The notes below the pieces were generated by a model. That model did no database searches. It was given only the letters and a program-made list of their open reading frames with translations, and was not told where the DNA came from. DNA of 35,091 bases from the NCBI GenBank assembly GCA_030828565.1, contig JAURCF010000011.1, positions 1-35,091 on the forward strand. Reading direction: 5' to 3'. This document shows, piece by piece, positions 8,261-17,944 of this stretch (position 1 is its first letter; each line of letters opens with the position of its first letter). This DNA comes from Flavobacteriaceae bacterium. GTDB lineage: Bacteria; Bacteroidota; Bacteroidia; Flavobacteriales; Flavobacteriaceae. Both the position numbers and the translations under genes were made by a program.

Positions 8261-9076
8261 ATGATTGCTACTGAAACTGAAGTAATTTTGATTACTGGCG
8301 GTTCTTCTGGAATAGGAAAATCCATTGGTAATTTTTTGTTATCCAAAGGATACAAAGTTTACGGAACCAGTCGTACCCCACAAAAATATCCCGATGCATC
8401 ATTTCCATTAGTAACCCTAGACGTTGCTCAAAAAGATCAAATTAACACTGTAGTGCAAGAAATTTATTCCAAAGAAGGTCGAATTGATGTGTTGATTAAC
8501 AATGCGGGAATTGGCATTACGGGTCCTGTTGAGGAAACTCCCAACGAGGAAATCTTGAAAGCCTTTGCTGTCAATTTTTTTGGTCCGATTGATATGATCA
8601 AAGCCGTTTTGCCTTGTATGCGTAAACAACACAAGGGTTTGATTATCAACATTACCTCCATAGCCGGATACATTGGATTGCCCTACCGCGGGGTTTATTC
8701 AGCAACCAAAAGCGCTTTGGAAATAATTACAGAAAGTTTGCGAACCGAAACAAAAGATTTTGGGATTCGTATGGCCAACTTAGCACCGGGAGATTTTGCA
8801 ACCGATATTGCCCAGCGCCGCTTTCATTCCCCTGTAATAAAAAAATCTCCCTATGAGCAATCCTATAAAAACACCCTTCAATTGATCAACAATCATGTTG
8901 ATAAAGGATTGGACCCTATTAGAGTTGCCAAGGCTGTTTTTAAAATAATGAATCAACAGAATCCAAAAATTCATTACAAAACAGGCTCTTTTTTTCAAAA
9001 ATTTTCAATACTATTGAAACGCATTTTACCCGATAGAATATTCGAACGATTGATTCTCAATCACCACAATTTATAA
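8261..9076 (+). CDS. Short-chain dehydrogenase/reductase (classical SDR)
   Basis: This is an NAD(P)-dependent oxidoreductase of 271 residues, probably cytoplasmic. The cofactor motif TGGSSGIG lies near the N-terminus (ILITGGSSGIGKSIGNFLLS), followed by LINNAGIG and the catalytic Ser / YxxxK set (NITSIAGYIGLPYRGVYSATK). Thr-Ser-Arg-Thr after the second strand (VYGTSRTPQ) hints at NADP preference. The substrate cannot be told from sequence. I chose the ATG at 8261; a TTG at 8252 would add three residues without conserved character. A near-match -7 box TATATTTC (8238-8245) follows the ffs T-run. The transaldolase-like gene begins 21 nt after its stop, so they may be co-transcribed. The C-terminal tail from about 240 is basic and hydrophobic, a possible membrane contact. 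Confidence 0.9.
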   Translation: MIATETEVILITGGSSGIGKSIGNFLLSKGYKVYGTSRTPQKYPDASFPLVTLDVAQKDQINTVVQEIYSKEGRIDVLINNAGIGITGPVEETPNEEILKAFAVNFFGPIDMIKAVLPCMRKQHKGLIINITSIAGYIGLPYRGVYSATKSALEIITESLRTETKDFGIRMANLAPGDFATDIAQRRFHSPVIKKSPYEQSYKNTLQLINNHVDKGLDPIRVAKAVFKIMNQQNPKIHYKTGSFFQKFSILLKRILPDRIFERLILNHHNL

Positions 9077-9097
9077 TTAACATTTAAAAACCTTTTT

Positions 9098-9751
9098 ATG
9101 AAATTTTTTATTGACACTGCCAATTTAGACCAAATCAAAGAAGCCCAAGCTTTGGGCGTATTGGATGGTGTTACGACCAATCCCTCACTAATGGCCAAAG
9201 AAGGCATCACTGGAAAAGAAAACATCTTAAAACATTATGTCGACATTTGCAATATTGTGGATGGTGATGTATCGGCAGAGGTCATTGCTACAGATTTTGA
9301 CGGAATGGTAAAAGAAGGGGAGGCATTAGCGAAACTTCATCCACAAATCGTCGTTAAAATCCCTATGATTCAAGATGGAATTAAGGCGATAAAATATTTT
9401 TCTGACAAAGGCATTCGTACAAACTGTACGCTTGTTTTTTCTTCCGGACAAGCTTTACTAGCTGCCAAAGCAGGCGCCACCTATGTTTCTCCTTTCATTG
9501 GACGATTGGATGATATTTCTACCGACGGATTGAATTTGATTGCTGAAATCAGAACAATTTATGACAATTATGCATTTGAAACACAAATTCTTGCAGCTTC
9601 AGTAAGACATACAATGCACGTGTTGGATTGCGCTAAAATAGGTTCGGATGTAATGACAGGACCTTTAAGCTCCATTACAGGTCTATTAAAACACCCGCTT
9701 ACGGATAGCGGTTTGAAACAATTTTTAGCCGATTACAACAAAGGAAATTAA
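9098..9751 (+). CDS. fsa: Transaldolase-like fructose-6-phosphate aldolase
   Basis: At 217 residues this belongs to the short TalC/FSA branch of the transaldolase family, decameric TIM barrels that either transfer dihydroxyacetone units or cleave fructose 6-phosphate. Family motifs are [30 protein letters not shown] (23-36), IVVKIPM with Schiff-base Lys87, [31 protein letters not shown] and the [16 protein letters not shown] end. In most Bacteroidota this short form is the probable transaldolase of the pentose phosphate pathway; sequence alone does not separate the two activities. The ATG at 9098 begins conserved sequence. A strong hairpin terminator follows 21 nt after the stop. Confidence 0.93.
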   Translation: MKFFIDTANLDQIKEAQALGVLDGVTTNPSLMAKEGITGKENILKHYVDICNIVDGDVSAEVIATDFDGMVKEGEALAKLHPQIVVKIPMIQDGIKAIKYFSDKGIRTNCTLVFSSGQALLAAKAGATYVSPFIGRLDDISTDGLNLIAEIRTIYDNYAFETQILAASVRHTMHVLDCAKIGSDVMTGPLSSITGLLKHPLTDSGLKQFLADYNKGN

Positions 9752-9772
9752 TTTTTTTCCTTTTTACAATTT

Positions 9773-9803
9773 AAAAAGAGGCGTAGATACTATGCCTCTT
9801 TTT
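9773..9803. terminator. Bidirectional intrinsic terminator
   Basis: AAAAAGAGGC (9773-9782) pairs with GCCTCTTTTT (9794-9803). The stem extends inward through G-T, T-A, A-T and G-C pairs to leave a three-base loop, 14 pairs in all. T-runs occur on both strands, so it can end the + transcript of fsa and the - transcript of the thioredoxin-like lipoprotein gene, whose TAA it touches. Confidence 0.88.
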
Positions 9804-11176
9804 TAGTTATCCAAATAATGAGTTACATTGATAATGTTTGAAAATCCATCAACGATTTGGTGATTGGCATTGGTGAAAACAACTTTGTTTAAATTCGATA
9901 AAACCAGTTTTTTACTCAGATTTTCAAAGTCTTCGGTTTGATATTGACGCACATTGCTTCTAAATTTTGAAGAGGATAGTAAGGCTTGTTTCCAAGGTTT
10001 TTCTTCTTTATTGATATTGATTCCTACAAAAGAAACCGCTGGATATTTTTTAGACAAGTTTCGAACGCGTGAAAACGTAGCCAGTTGGTGCGCATTTTGT
10101 TCGTAGGACCAAAAAAAGAAGACAGTAGGAAATTGATTTTGAACTTTGGAAAGCATAAACTGTTTTCCCTGTGTGTCTTTCACCAACAGTTGAGGAAGTG
10201 AATTGTTGGGTTGTAATGCCATAATATTGCTAGCCAATTGTTGAATTTCATTTTGAATTTCTTCGCCAATCAATAAGGAAGAAAACAATTTCAAAAAGGC
10301 ATCATTGGGTGAAACAGCATGGTGATTCAATAGATAGTCGAAGGCGATATAACGAGCAATTTTGTCCTTAACGAACGAAGCATCGATTGCTTTATGGATA
10401 TAACGCAAGCGGTTTTGTTGGAACAAATTAACAGATGTGATGTTTGGTTTTTCTGAAATTACCTCATTGCTAGCACGTTTTAGGATGTAGCGCAGGTAGG
10501 GGCGAAAACTACTTAAATTTGGATCGTTCAAGTCCAATTTACTTCTGTAGCTGTAAAAGGTGTCATCCAAAGCATTGAGATGGTTGCAACCTGGATGTTT
10601 TCGATGCAATTCTAGGTATTGCTCCATTTTGGTGTAATAATTATAAAACACGGCAGCTTTAAGGATGGATTGGGAAAAGGTAGAAATATCATTGGATTGC
10701 GTCAATTCCTGCAACCTATCCAATTGAAAGGCGACCAGCGAATCTATATGACTTTTGAATACAGATGATGATTGCTGATAGTAGCGTTGTATAGTCGTAT
10801 GGTCTGATTCAATTTTGAGAAAAAGATCGATTAAAAAATTGTTTTTTTCAGCCCCTTTTCCTGAGTAAACAAGAGATTCATCAAAGTCTAGGGTGTTAAT
10901 ACGCACCAAAAGACTATCGCCTTTTTCAAGTAAAACGTATTGAAATTCAGGTTTGTGAATGAAATTGTACAATCCACCCGATAACGAATCAATTTGTTTT
11001 AGAAAAGTGCCATCGGGTTGAATCGATATCGAATCAATCAGTAAAATATCGTCATACAGGAGCACATGTGAATCTGTGGGCTTTAGGATTTTTCCTCCAA
11101 AGTAAGTTGTCTTTTCAGAATCCAATCCACATCCAACCAAAACTAAACAATAAAAAAACTGTAAAAGTTTTTTCAT
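9803..11176 (-). CDS. Lipoprotein with thioredoxin-like domain lacking CxxC
   Basis: The 457 residues begin with a signal peptide and lipobox Leu-Val-Gly-Cys (Cys16). Residues about 25-110 look like the beta domain that precedes TlpA-type thioredoxin domains in Bacteroidota (ILKPTDSHVLLYDDILLIDS, then GDSLLVRINTLDFDE). A helical middle region covers about 110-320. Residues about 330-457 follow the thioredoxin fold: LPQLLVKDTQGKQFMLS, FPTVFFFWSYEQ, then VSFVGININKEEKPWKQAL. At the site of WCxxC the sequence is Tyr-Glu-Gln-Asn-Ala-His, so both redox cysteines are replaced (Gln360, His363). It cannot be a normal thiol oxidoreductase and may be a binding or structural protein. It has its own promoter, divergent from the ABC-F gene, and the bidirectional terminator at its end. 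Confidence 0.8.
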   Translation of the reverse strand: MKKLLQFFYCLVLVGCGLDSEKTTYFGGKILKPTDSHVLLYDDILLIDSISIQPDGTFLKQIDSLSGGLYNFIHKPEFQYVLLEKGDSLLVRINTLDFDESLVYSGKGAEKNNFLIDLFLKIESDHTTIQRYYQQSSSVFKSHIDSLVAFQLDRLQELTQSNDISTFSQSILKAAVFYNYYTKMEQYLELHRKHPGCNHLNALDDTFYSYRSKLDLNDPNLSSFRPYLRYILKRASNEVISEKPNITSVNLFQQNRLRYIHKAIDASFVKDKIARYIAFDYLLNHHAVSPNDAFLKLFSSLLIGEEIQNEIQQLASNIMALQPNNSLPQLLVKDTQGKQFMLSKVQNQFPTVFFFWSYEQNAHQLATFSRVRNLSKKYPAVSFVGININKEEKPWKQALLSSSKFRSNVRQYQTEDFENLSKKLVLSNLNKVVFTNANHQIVDGFSNIINVTHYLDN

Positions 11177-11195
11177 ATTTGAAATTTTAACAATT

Positions 11196-11224
11196 CAAAT
11201 GTAACAATGTTGCATCACCTACAA
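11196..11224 (-). promoter_or_regulatory. Promoter of the thioredoxin-like lipoprotein gene
   Basis: The minus strand has TTG (11224-11222), an 18-nt spacer and TACATTTG (11203-11196), a perfect -7 box. Transcription should start near 11191, leaving about 15 nt of leader. Confidence 0.5.
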
Positions 11225-11228
11225 TGTT
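11203..11228. repeat. Two 8-9 bp quasi-palindromic direct repeats in a divergent promoter region
   Basis: ACAATGTT occurs at 11204-11211 and again at 11221-11228, 17 bp apart. The first copy, with its flanking A, is the palindrome AACA-A-TGTT. The second overlaps the -33 TTG of the lipoprotein promoter. They could be operator half-sites or chance in AT-rich DNA. Confidence 0.25.
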
Positions 11229-11282
11229 AAAGACACGTTAAAGTTAAGTAGGAAAACACAAGGCAAAATGATGCATTTTTGT

Positions 11283-11290
11283 TACTTTTG
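11283..11290 (+). promoter_or_regulatory. -7 promoter element of the ABC-F gene
   Basis: TACTTTTG is a perfect TAnnTTTG. Transcription would begin near 11295, with a leader of about 28 nt. No TTG lies at the expected -33 position. Confidence 0.42.
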
Positions 11291-11304
11291 CAAATGCAAT
11301 ATAA

Positions 11305-12945
<1,641 letters not shown>

Positions 12946-12953
12946 TAATCGTT

Positions 12954-13034
12954 TGCCTATATGTTAGGCATTCCAACAATCCTTGAAAACCCGATGATAA
13001 AAGCGCAAAATCACTAAACTATTGCTTAATAGTT
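12954..13034. other. Two small hairpins between convergent genes
   Basis: TGCCTA/TAGGCA (12954-12959, 12965-12970) and AACTATT/AATAGTT (13017-13023, 13028-13034) are inverted repeats with short loops in the gap between the ABC-F gene and the convergent DUF2007 gene. Neither has a clear T-run, so they are poor intrinsic terminators. Confidence 0.22.
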
Positions 13035-13050
13035 GAAAGGAGAGAATACG

Positions 13051-13266
13051 TTATAAAGCTTCGATAATCGTTTTCGTTGTTTCGAATTCATCATCATGAA
13101 CCCACACTTGTTGAAGTTGTGAGTGCGATCCAAAACCTGCCAATCGAGCCGATTCGGTTTCATCTTTAATTATGGGATGAATATCCTTAGACTCTAGAGC
13201 TTCAACGATTTTTAGGACGTCCATCATGTTTCCTGTGAAAACGAGTTTGAAATTGGGAGATGACAT
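13051..13266 (-). CDS. DUF2007 family small protein
   Basis: A 71-residue cytoplasmic protein matching the DUF2007 pattern: a strand and helix (FKLVFTGNMMDVLKIVEALE), then SKDIHPIIKDETES, and a closing VWVHDDEFETTKTIIEAL strand-helix. The family adopts a small ferredoxin/GlnB-like fold and is described only as putative signal transducing; no biochemical role is known to me. It begins 18 nt downstream of pheT and is probably its operon partner. The ATG at 13266 is the only sensible start. Confidence 0.8.
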   Translation of the reverse strand: MSSPNFKLVFTGNMMDVLKIVEALESKDIHPIIKDETESARLAGFGSHSQLQQVWVHDDEFETTKTIIEAL

Positions 13267-13284
13267 AGCGTTGTTTTTAAATAG

Positions 13285-15693
13285 TTAACGAAGTTGAGCA
13301 CCAAAAGACTTTTCAAATTCTGACTGTATGCTGTTCATTACCTTGTCCACTTGTTTGTCGGTTAAGGTTTTGTTTTGATCTTGAAGTGTAAAACTCAATG
13401 CATACGATTTTTTGTTATCGGGTAAGTTTTTGCCTTCATAAACATCAAACAATGAAACACTTTTTAGAAGATTTCGCTCTGTTTTGTGTGCTGCATCGTA
13501 TAAGTCTTTATAAGCAATTTCTTTGTCTAAAAGAAGTGCGAAATCTCGTCGAACAGCTGGGTTTTTAGGGATGTGTTTGAATTTTGTTTGGGAATGATTT
13601 AATGCTTCAATCACCACTTCCCATTGAATGTCGGCAAACAATATTTCTTGATCGATTCCTAAAGAATCCGTCAAGCGGGTAGTTACCAATCCCAATGAGG
13701 CAATAACTTTTTTGTTGAAAACAAAATCAATTCCTTCCGAAAAATCGGATGAATTTGTAGGCTCCTCATTCATTCGAATTCCCAATCGTTCCATTAATGC
13801 CTCTACAATTCCTTTCAAATAAAAGAAATTGCTCTTACGATTTTCTTGAGTCCAAGTTTCTTTGGTTTGATTTCCAGTAATGGCCAAAACCAAATGCTTG
13901 TGTTCCGTATATCCATCGTCGTTTGAAAAATACGTTTTCCCAAATTCAAAAAACTTACAATCTTGTTGTTTTCGATTCAAATTATAGGCAATAGACTCCA
14001 ATGCTTGAAACAACAAAGAAGAACGCATTACAGACAATTCATTACTCAAAGGATTGAGCATGGTTACCATTTGTTTTGTTTCTTTATTGTAATCAGGAGT
14101 GGTGAGTGAGTTGTTCATCATTTCAAAGAAACCTTGAGAAATCAATTGATTAGCCAATCGATTTTCAATTTGATGAAGGTTTATTTTATCAGAAAATATA
14201 AGCGAAGTCGCTATTTTTTTTGAAAACTCAATATTGTTGTATCCATAAACTCGAAGGATTTCTTCTACCAAATCTGCTTCTCTGGTAACATCCACTCTAT
14301 AGGAGGGAATAATAACACCGATACCGGATTCGGTAACATTATTGACTTTTATATCCAAAGAGGTCAAAATAGATTTGATATTTTCTCTAGGGATTTCTTG
14401 CCCAATCATTTTTGTGACTTTATCAAAATTTAAAACCACTTGGGGATATTCAAACTTTACTGTGTATTCGTCAATAACATCACTGGTAATGGTTCCTCCT
14501 GCCAGTTGATTGATCAATATAGCAGCTCGTTTAAGGGCATATTCTGAGAATTCAATATCGATGCCTCTTTCAAAACGAAAAGAAGAATCCGTATTGATTG
14601 AGTGCCTTTTGGCAGTTTTTCGAATAGAAACAGGGTTGAAATACGCTGCTTCAAGAAAAATTTGTGAAGTTCCTTGAGTCACTCCGGAATCCAATCCTCC
14701 AAGAACTCCAGCAATACATAAAGGACGGTCATCGGAGCAAATCATTAAATCGTCTTGGTGAAGTTCTCTTTCGATTCCATCGAGCGTCGTAAATTTTGTT
14801 CCAGTGGCAAGTCTTTTTACTTGAATTGTTTGAGAAGGGATTTTATTAGCATCGAAAGCGTGAAGCGGTTGTCCCAATTCGTGCATCACATAATTGGTTG
14901 CGTCCACCACATTGTTCTTTGGATTTATTCCAATGGCTTTCAATCGGTTTTTTAACCAAGTTGGCGATTCAGCCACTAAAATTCCTGAAAGGCTTATTCC
15001 GCAATATCTAGGAGCTAAACTTTTATCTTCTATCTCTATCTTAAATTTCAGGGTTCTATCCTCAATATGGAAATTGCTAATAGGAGGAGTGATTAACTCT
15101 AGTTGCATACCTTGTTGTAACAATCCGGCTCTTAAATCTCTTGCAACGCCAAAGTGACTCATTGCATCCGAACGGTTGGGGGTGAGTCCTATATCAAAAA
15201 CAATGTCCGATTCTATTTTAAACACATCTGCAACGGGGGTTCCTGCAGACAACTTGTCGTCCAGTATCAAAATTCCATCATGAGAAGCTCCAAGTCCCAA
15301 TTCGTCTTCTGCACAAATCATTCCTAAGCTTTCTTCCCCTCGTATTTTACTTTTTTTGATTTTCCAAGGGTTCCCTTTTTCATCATAAAGGGTTGTTCCT
15401 ACATTAGCAACCGCAACAGTTTGCCCTTTATCTACATTGGGAGCGCCGCATACAATTTGAACAATGTTTTTATTCCCAATATCAACAGTAGTGACTTTAA
15501 GTTTGTCAGCATTGACGTGCTTTTTACAGCTAATAACTTTTCCAACAACAACCCCTTGTAGACCTCCTTTGATACTTTCAAAAGGTTCAATACCTTCTAC
15601 TTCCAATCCTAAGTCGGTTAATAAATCCCCCGTCTTTTCGGCATCCCACTCAATATTTATAAACTGTTTAAGCCAGTTGTAAGAAATTTTCAT
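13285..15693 (-). CDS. pheT: Phenylalanine--tRNA ligase beta subunit
   Basis: PheT pairs with PheS in an alpha2-beta2 enzyme that charges tRNA-Phe; pheS is not in this window. The 802 residues fit the long bacterial form. The N-terminus (MKISYNWLKQFINIEWDAEK) is followed by the EMAP-II-like tRNA-binding domain (VVVGKVISCKKHVNADKLKV, then VQIVCGAPNV). The B3/4 editing region follows (GLTPNRSDAMSHFGVARDL; NVVDATNYVMHELGQPLHAFD), then B5 (FEYPQVVLNFDKVTKMIG) and the catalytic-like core. The FDX-ACB domain closes the protein from about 710 (FKHIPKNPAVRRDFALLLDK). It begins conserved sequence at the ATG at 15693 and sits downstream of recG, with its own -7 element in the 54-nt gap. The DUF2007 gene follows. 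Confidence 0.97.
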   Translation of the reverse strand: MKISYNWLKQFINIEWDAEKTGDLLTDLGLEVEGIEPFESIKGGLQGVVVGKVISCKKHVNADKLKVTTVDIGNKNIVQIVCGAPNVDKGQTVAVANVGTTLYDEKGNPWKIKKSKIRGEESLGMICAEDELGLGASHDGILILDDKLSAGTPVADVFKIESDIVFDIGLTPNRSDAMSHFGVARDLRAGLLQQGMQLELITPPISNFHIEDRTLKFKIEIEDKSLAPRYCGISLSGILVAESPTWLKNRLKAIGINPKNNVVDATNYVMHELGQPLHAFDANKIPSQTIQVKRLATGTKFTTLDGIERELHQDDLMICSDDRPLCIAGVLGGLDSGVTQGTSQIFLEAAYFNPVSIRKTAKRHSINTDSSFRFERGIDIEFSEYALKRAAILINQLAGGTITSDVIDEYTVKFEYPQVVLNFDKVTKMIGQEIPRENIKSILTSLDIKVNNVTESGIGVIIPSYRVDVTREADLVEEILRVYGYNNIEFSKKIATSLIFSDKINLHQIENRLANQLISQGFFEMMNNSLTTPDYNKETKQMVTMLNPLSNELSVMRSSLLFQALESIAYNLNRKQQDCKFFEFGKTYFSNDDGYTEHKHLVLAITGNQTKETWTQENRKSNFFYLKGIVEALMERLGIRMNEEPTNSSDFSEGIDFVFNKKVIASLGLVTTRLTDSLGIDQEILFADIQWEVVIEALNHSQTKFKHIPKNPAVRRDFALLLDKEIAYKDLYDAAHKTERNLLKSVSLFDVYEGKNLPDNKKSYALSFTLQDQNKTLTDKQVDKVMNSIQSEFEKSFGAQLR

Positions 15694-15712
15694 ACGGTTT
15701 CAAAAATTTTGT

Positions 15713-15720
15713 CAAATATA
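15713..15720 (-). promoter_or_regulatory. -7 promoter element of pheT
   Basis: The minus strand reads TATATTTG (15720-15713), a perfect -7 match in the recG/pheT gap. The predicted start is near 15708, leaving about 15 nt of leader. The -33 position would lie at the 3' edge of recG and shows no TTG. Confidence 0.43.
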
Positions 15721-15747
15721 CAATTCTTAAGAGTTAGATAGGAATGT

Positions 15748-17850
15748 CTAACTGATGTATTTCCAAATATTTTTATGTTTTACTAAAGCATCGTAAGCCT
15801 TGCGAAGAGATAGATTTTCCTTTTGAGTCATTGAGGCATCGTTTCTAACGAGCAATTGTGCTTCGTATCGTGCCAACGATAATATGTCCTTGTCTTTAAC
15901 AATATTGGCTATTTGGAGTAGAAGTGCACCGCTTTGTTGTGTTCCTAAAAGGTTTCCAGGGCCTCTTAGCTTAAGATCAACTTCGGCAATTTCAAATCCA
16001 TCTTGTGTACGAACCATGGTTTGCAGGCGCGTTTTTGCATCATCGCCTAGTTTGCTGCCGGACATTAAAATACAATAACTTTGATCGGATCCGCGCCCCA
16101 CACGTCCCCGCAATTGATGAAGTTGAGAAAGCCCAAATCGTTCTGCACTTTCAATCACCATTACAGAGGCGTTGGGAACATTTACACCCACTTCAATAAC
16201 TGTAGTGGCAACCATTATTTGGGTTTTTCCTTCTACAAAGCGATTCATTTCATATTCTTTATCCTCAGATTTCATTTGACCATGCACTATGCTAATTTGA
16301 TAGTCGGGTAGGGGAAATTCTCTACTCAAACTCTCGTATCCGTCCATTAAATCTTTGTAATCCATGGTTTCGGATTCTTTAATAAGTGGATAAACAACAT
16401 AGACTTGTCGCCCTTTTTGAATTTCGTCTCTTAGAAATCGAAACACTTTCAAACGGTTGCTGTCGTATCGATGAACAGTTTTTATTACTTTTCGACCGGG
16501 GGGAAGTTCGTCTATTACTGAAATGTCCAAATCTCCATAAACGCTCATAGCAAGGGTGCGTGGAATGGGAGTTGCAGTCATTACCAATACATGAGGAGGG
16601 ATGGCATTTTTTTTCCACAATTTTGAGCGTTGTGCAACCCCAAAACGGTGTTGCTCGTCAATAATAGCCAATCCTAAATTCTTAAAACGAACGGTATCTT
16701 CAAAAACCGCATGCGTTCCAATAAGTATTGACAACGACCCGTCCTGTAAATCGGAATGAATTTGAGAGCGTTCCTTCTTTTTAACCGAACCTGTTAATAG
16801 AGAAACAGATACATTTATGGGTTTTAAAAGTTCTTGAATACCTGCAAAATGTTGTTGTGCCAAAATTTCAGTAGGTGCTACCAAACAAGCTTGAAATCCA
16901 TTATCTAACGCCATTAGCATTGCTAAAAGAGCTACAATGGTTTTGCCCGAACCTACATCGCCCTGCAGCAATCGATTCATCTGTGCTTTGCTTGCAAAAT
17001 CAGAACGAATTTCTTTCAATACTCTTTTTTGAGCATTGGTGAGCTCAAAGGGCAAATGTTTTTCATAAAATAAATGAAACAAATCACCAACAACAGGAAA
17101 TTGAAATCCTTTTATTTTTTGTTTTCTGTGAGCGTTTTTCAATACCAACTGCAATTGAATGAAAAAAAACTCTTCGAACTTCAATCGATATTGTGCCTTT
17201 GCCAAAAGGTTTTGATTTTTTGGAAAATGGATGTTAAGAAGTGCCTCGTTCTTGTCGATTAACAATAAACGCTCCTTAATGGGGTTCGGTAAAGATTCTT
17301 CAAATTGACCGTTTACTTCCAAAAACAAATGCTGCATGATTTGACGAATTACACGATTGCTAACACCGCGACTGCTTAATTTTTCGGTTGAGGGATAAAC
17401 GGGTTGCATACCGGATTGTAAATTCTGATCGTGATCTGAGAGTAATTCCAGTTCTGGATGCGCAATGGAACATTTGTTTCCGTACCAATTCAGTTTTCCA
17501 AAAACCACGTAAGGGATGTTGAGTTTAATGCCTTTTTGAATCCATTGATGCCCTTTGAACCAAACCAATTCCATTGAACCGGATTCATCCTCAAAACGAG
17601 CCACCAAACGCTTGCCTCTTTTTTGTGGAACTGTTTCTAAATGTGTGATTTTTCCAACAATTTGAACTTCTGCATTGGTTCGTTGCAATTCGTTGATATG
17701 AAAGTATTGACTGCGGTCAATATAACGATTGGGAAAAAGATGCAACAATTCTTGAAACGTATGAATTCCTAGCTCCGAACGAAGCAATTCTGCTCGATTG
17801 GGACCAACGCCTTTTAAGTAATCTATAGGGGTTTGTAAAACAGCATTCAT
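15748..17850 (-). CDS. recG: ATP-dependent DNA helicase RecG
   Basis: RecG regresses stalled replication forks and migrates branched DNA. The 700 residues have the usual order. The wedge OB-fold domain covers about 55-150 (VQIVGKITHLETVPQKRGKR, FGKLNWYGNKCSIAHPELE). The RecA-like domains follow with PFELTNAQKRVLKEI, Walker A GDVGSGKT (297-304), DEQH box (398-401, then RFGVAQR) and motif III VMTATPIPRTLAMSVYGDLD. Later come IVHGQMKSEDKEYEM, TTVIEVGVNVPNASVMVIES and QLHQLRGRVGRGSDQSYCIL. The RecG C-terminal region is present (DLKLRGPGNLLGTQQSG). It is divergent from the T9SS protein gene. A one-mismatch -7 box (TATCTTTA, 17863-17856) lies so close to the ATG that the transcript would be nearly leaderless; I do not trust it enough to list it. 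Confidence 0.97.
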   Translation of the reverse strand: MNAVLQTPIDYLKGVGPNRAELLRSELGIHTFQELLHLFPNRYIDRSQYFHINELQRTNAEVQIVGKITHLETVPQKRGKRLVARFEDESGSMELVWFKGHQWIQKGIKLNIPYVVFGKLNWYGNKCSIAHPELELLSDHDQNLQSGMQPVYPSTEKLSSRGVSNRVIRQIMQHLFLEVNGQFEESLPNPIKERLLLIDKNEALLNIHFPKNQNLLAKAQYRLKFEEFFFIQLQLVLKNAHRKQKIKGFQFPVVGDLFHLFYEKHLPFELTNAQKRVLKEIRSDFASKAQMNRLLQGDVGSGKTIVALLAMLMALDNGFQACLVAPTEILAQQHFAGIQELLKPINVSVSLLTGSVKKKERSQIHSDLQDGSLSILIGTHAVFEDTVRFKNLGLAIIDEQHRFGVAQRSKLWKKNAIPPHVLVMTATPIPRTLAMSVYGDLDISVIDELPPGRKVIKTVHRYDSNRLKVFRFLRDEIQKGRQVYVVYPLIKESETMDYKDLMDGYESLSREFPLPDYQISIVHGQMKSEDKEYEMNRFVEGKTQIMVATTVIEVGVNVPNASVMVIESAERFGLSQLHQLRGRVGRGSDQSYCILMSGSKLGDDAKTRLQTMVRTQDGFEIAEVDLKLRGPGNLLGTQQSGALLLQIANIVKDKDILSLARYEAQLLVRNDASMTQKENLSLRKAYDALVKHKNIWKYIS

Positions 17851-17944
17851 ATTTGTAAAGATACTGTTTTTCCATTTTTTATTTAAGATTCAATTGTGGT
17901 GTGTGTTTATCTCCTTTTTCAATTAATTTTTCTATTTTTAAAGA

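Noticed and set aside
17856-17863. TATCTTTA on the minus strand as a recG promoter
   Set aside because: One mismatch, no -33 box, and only one base of leader; not listed as a feature.
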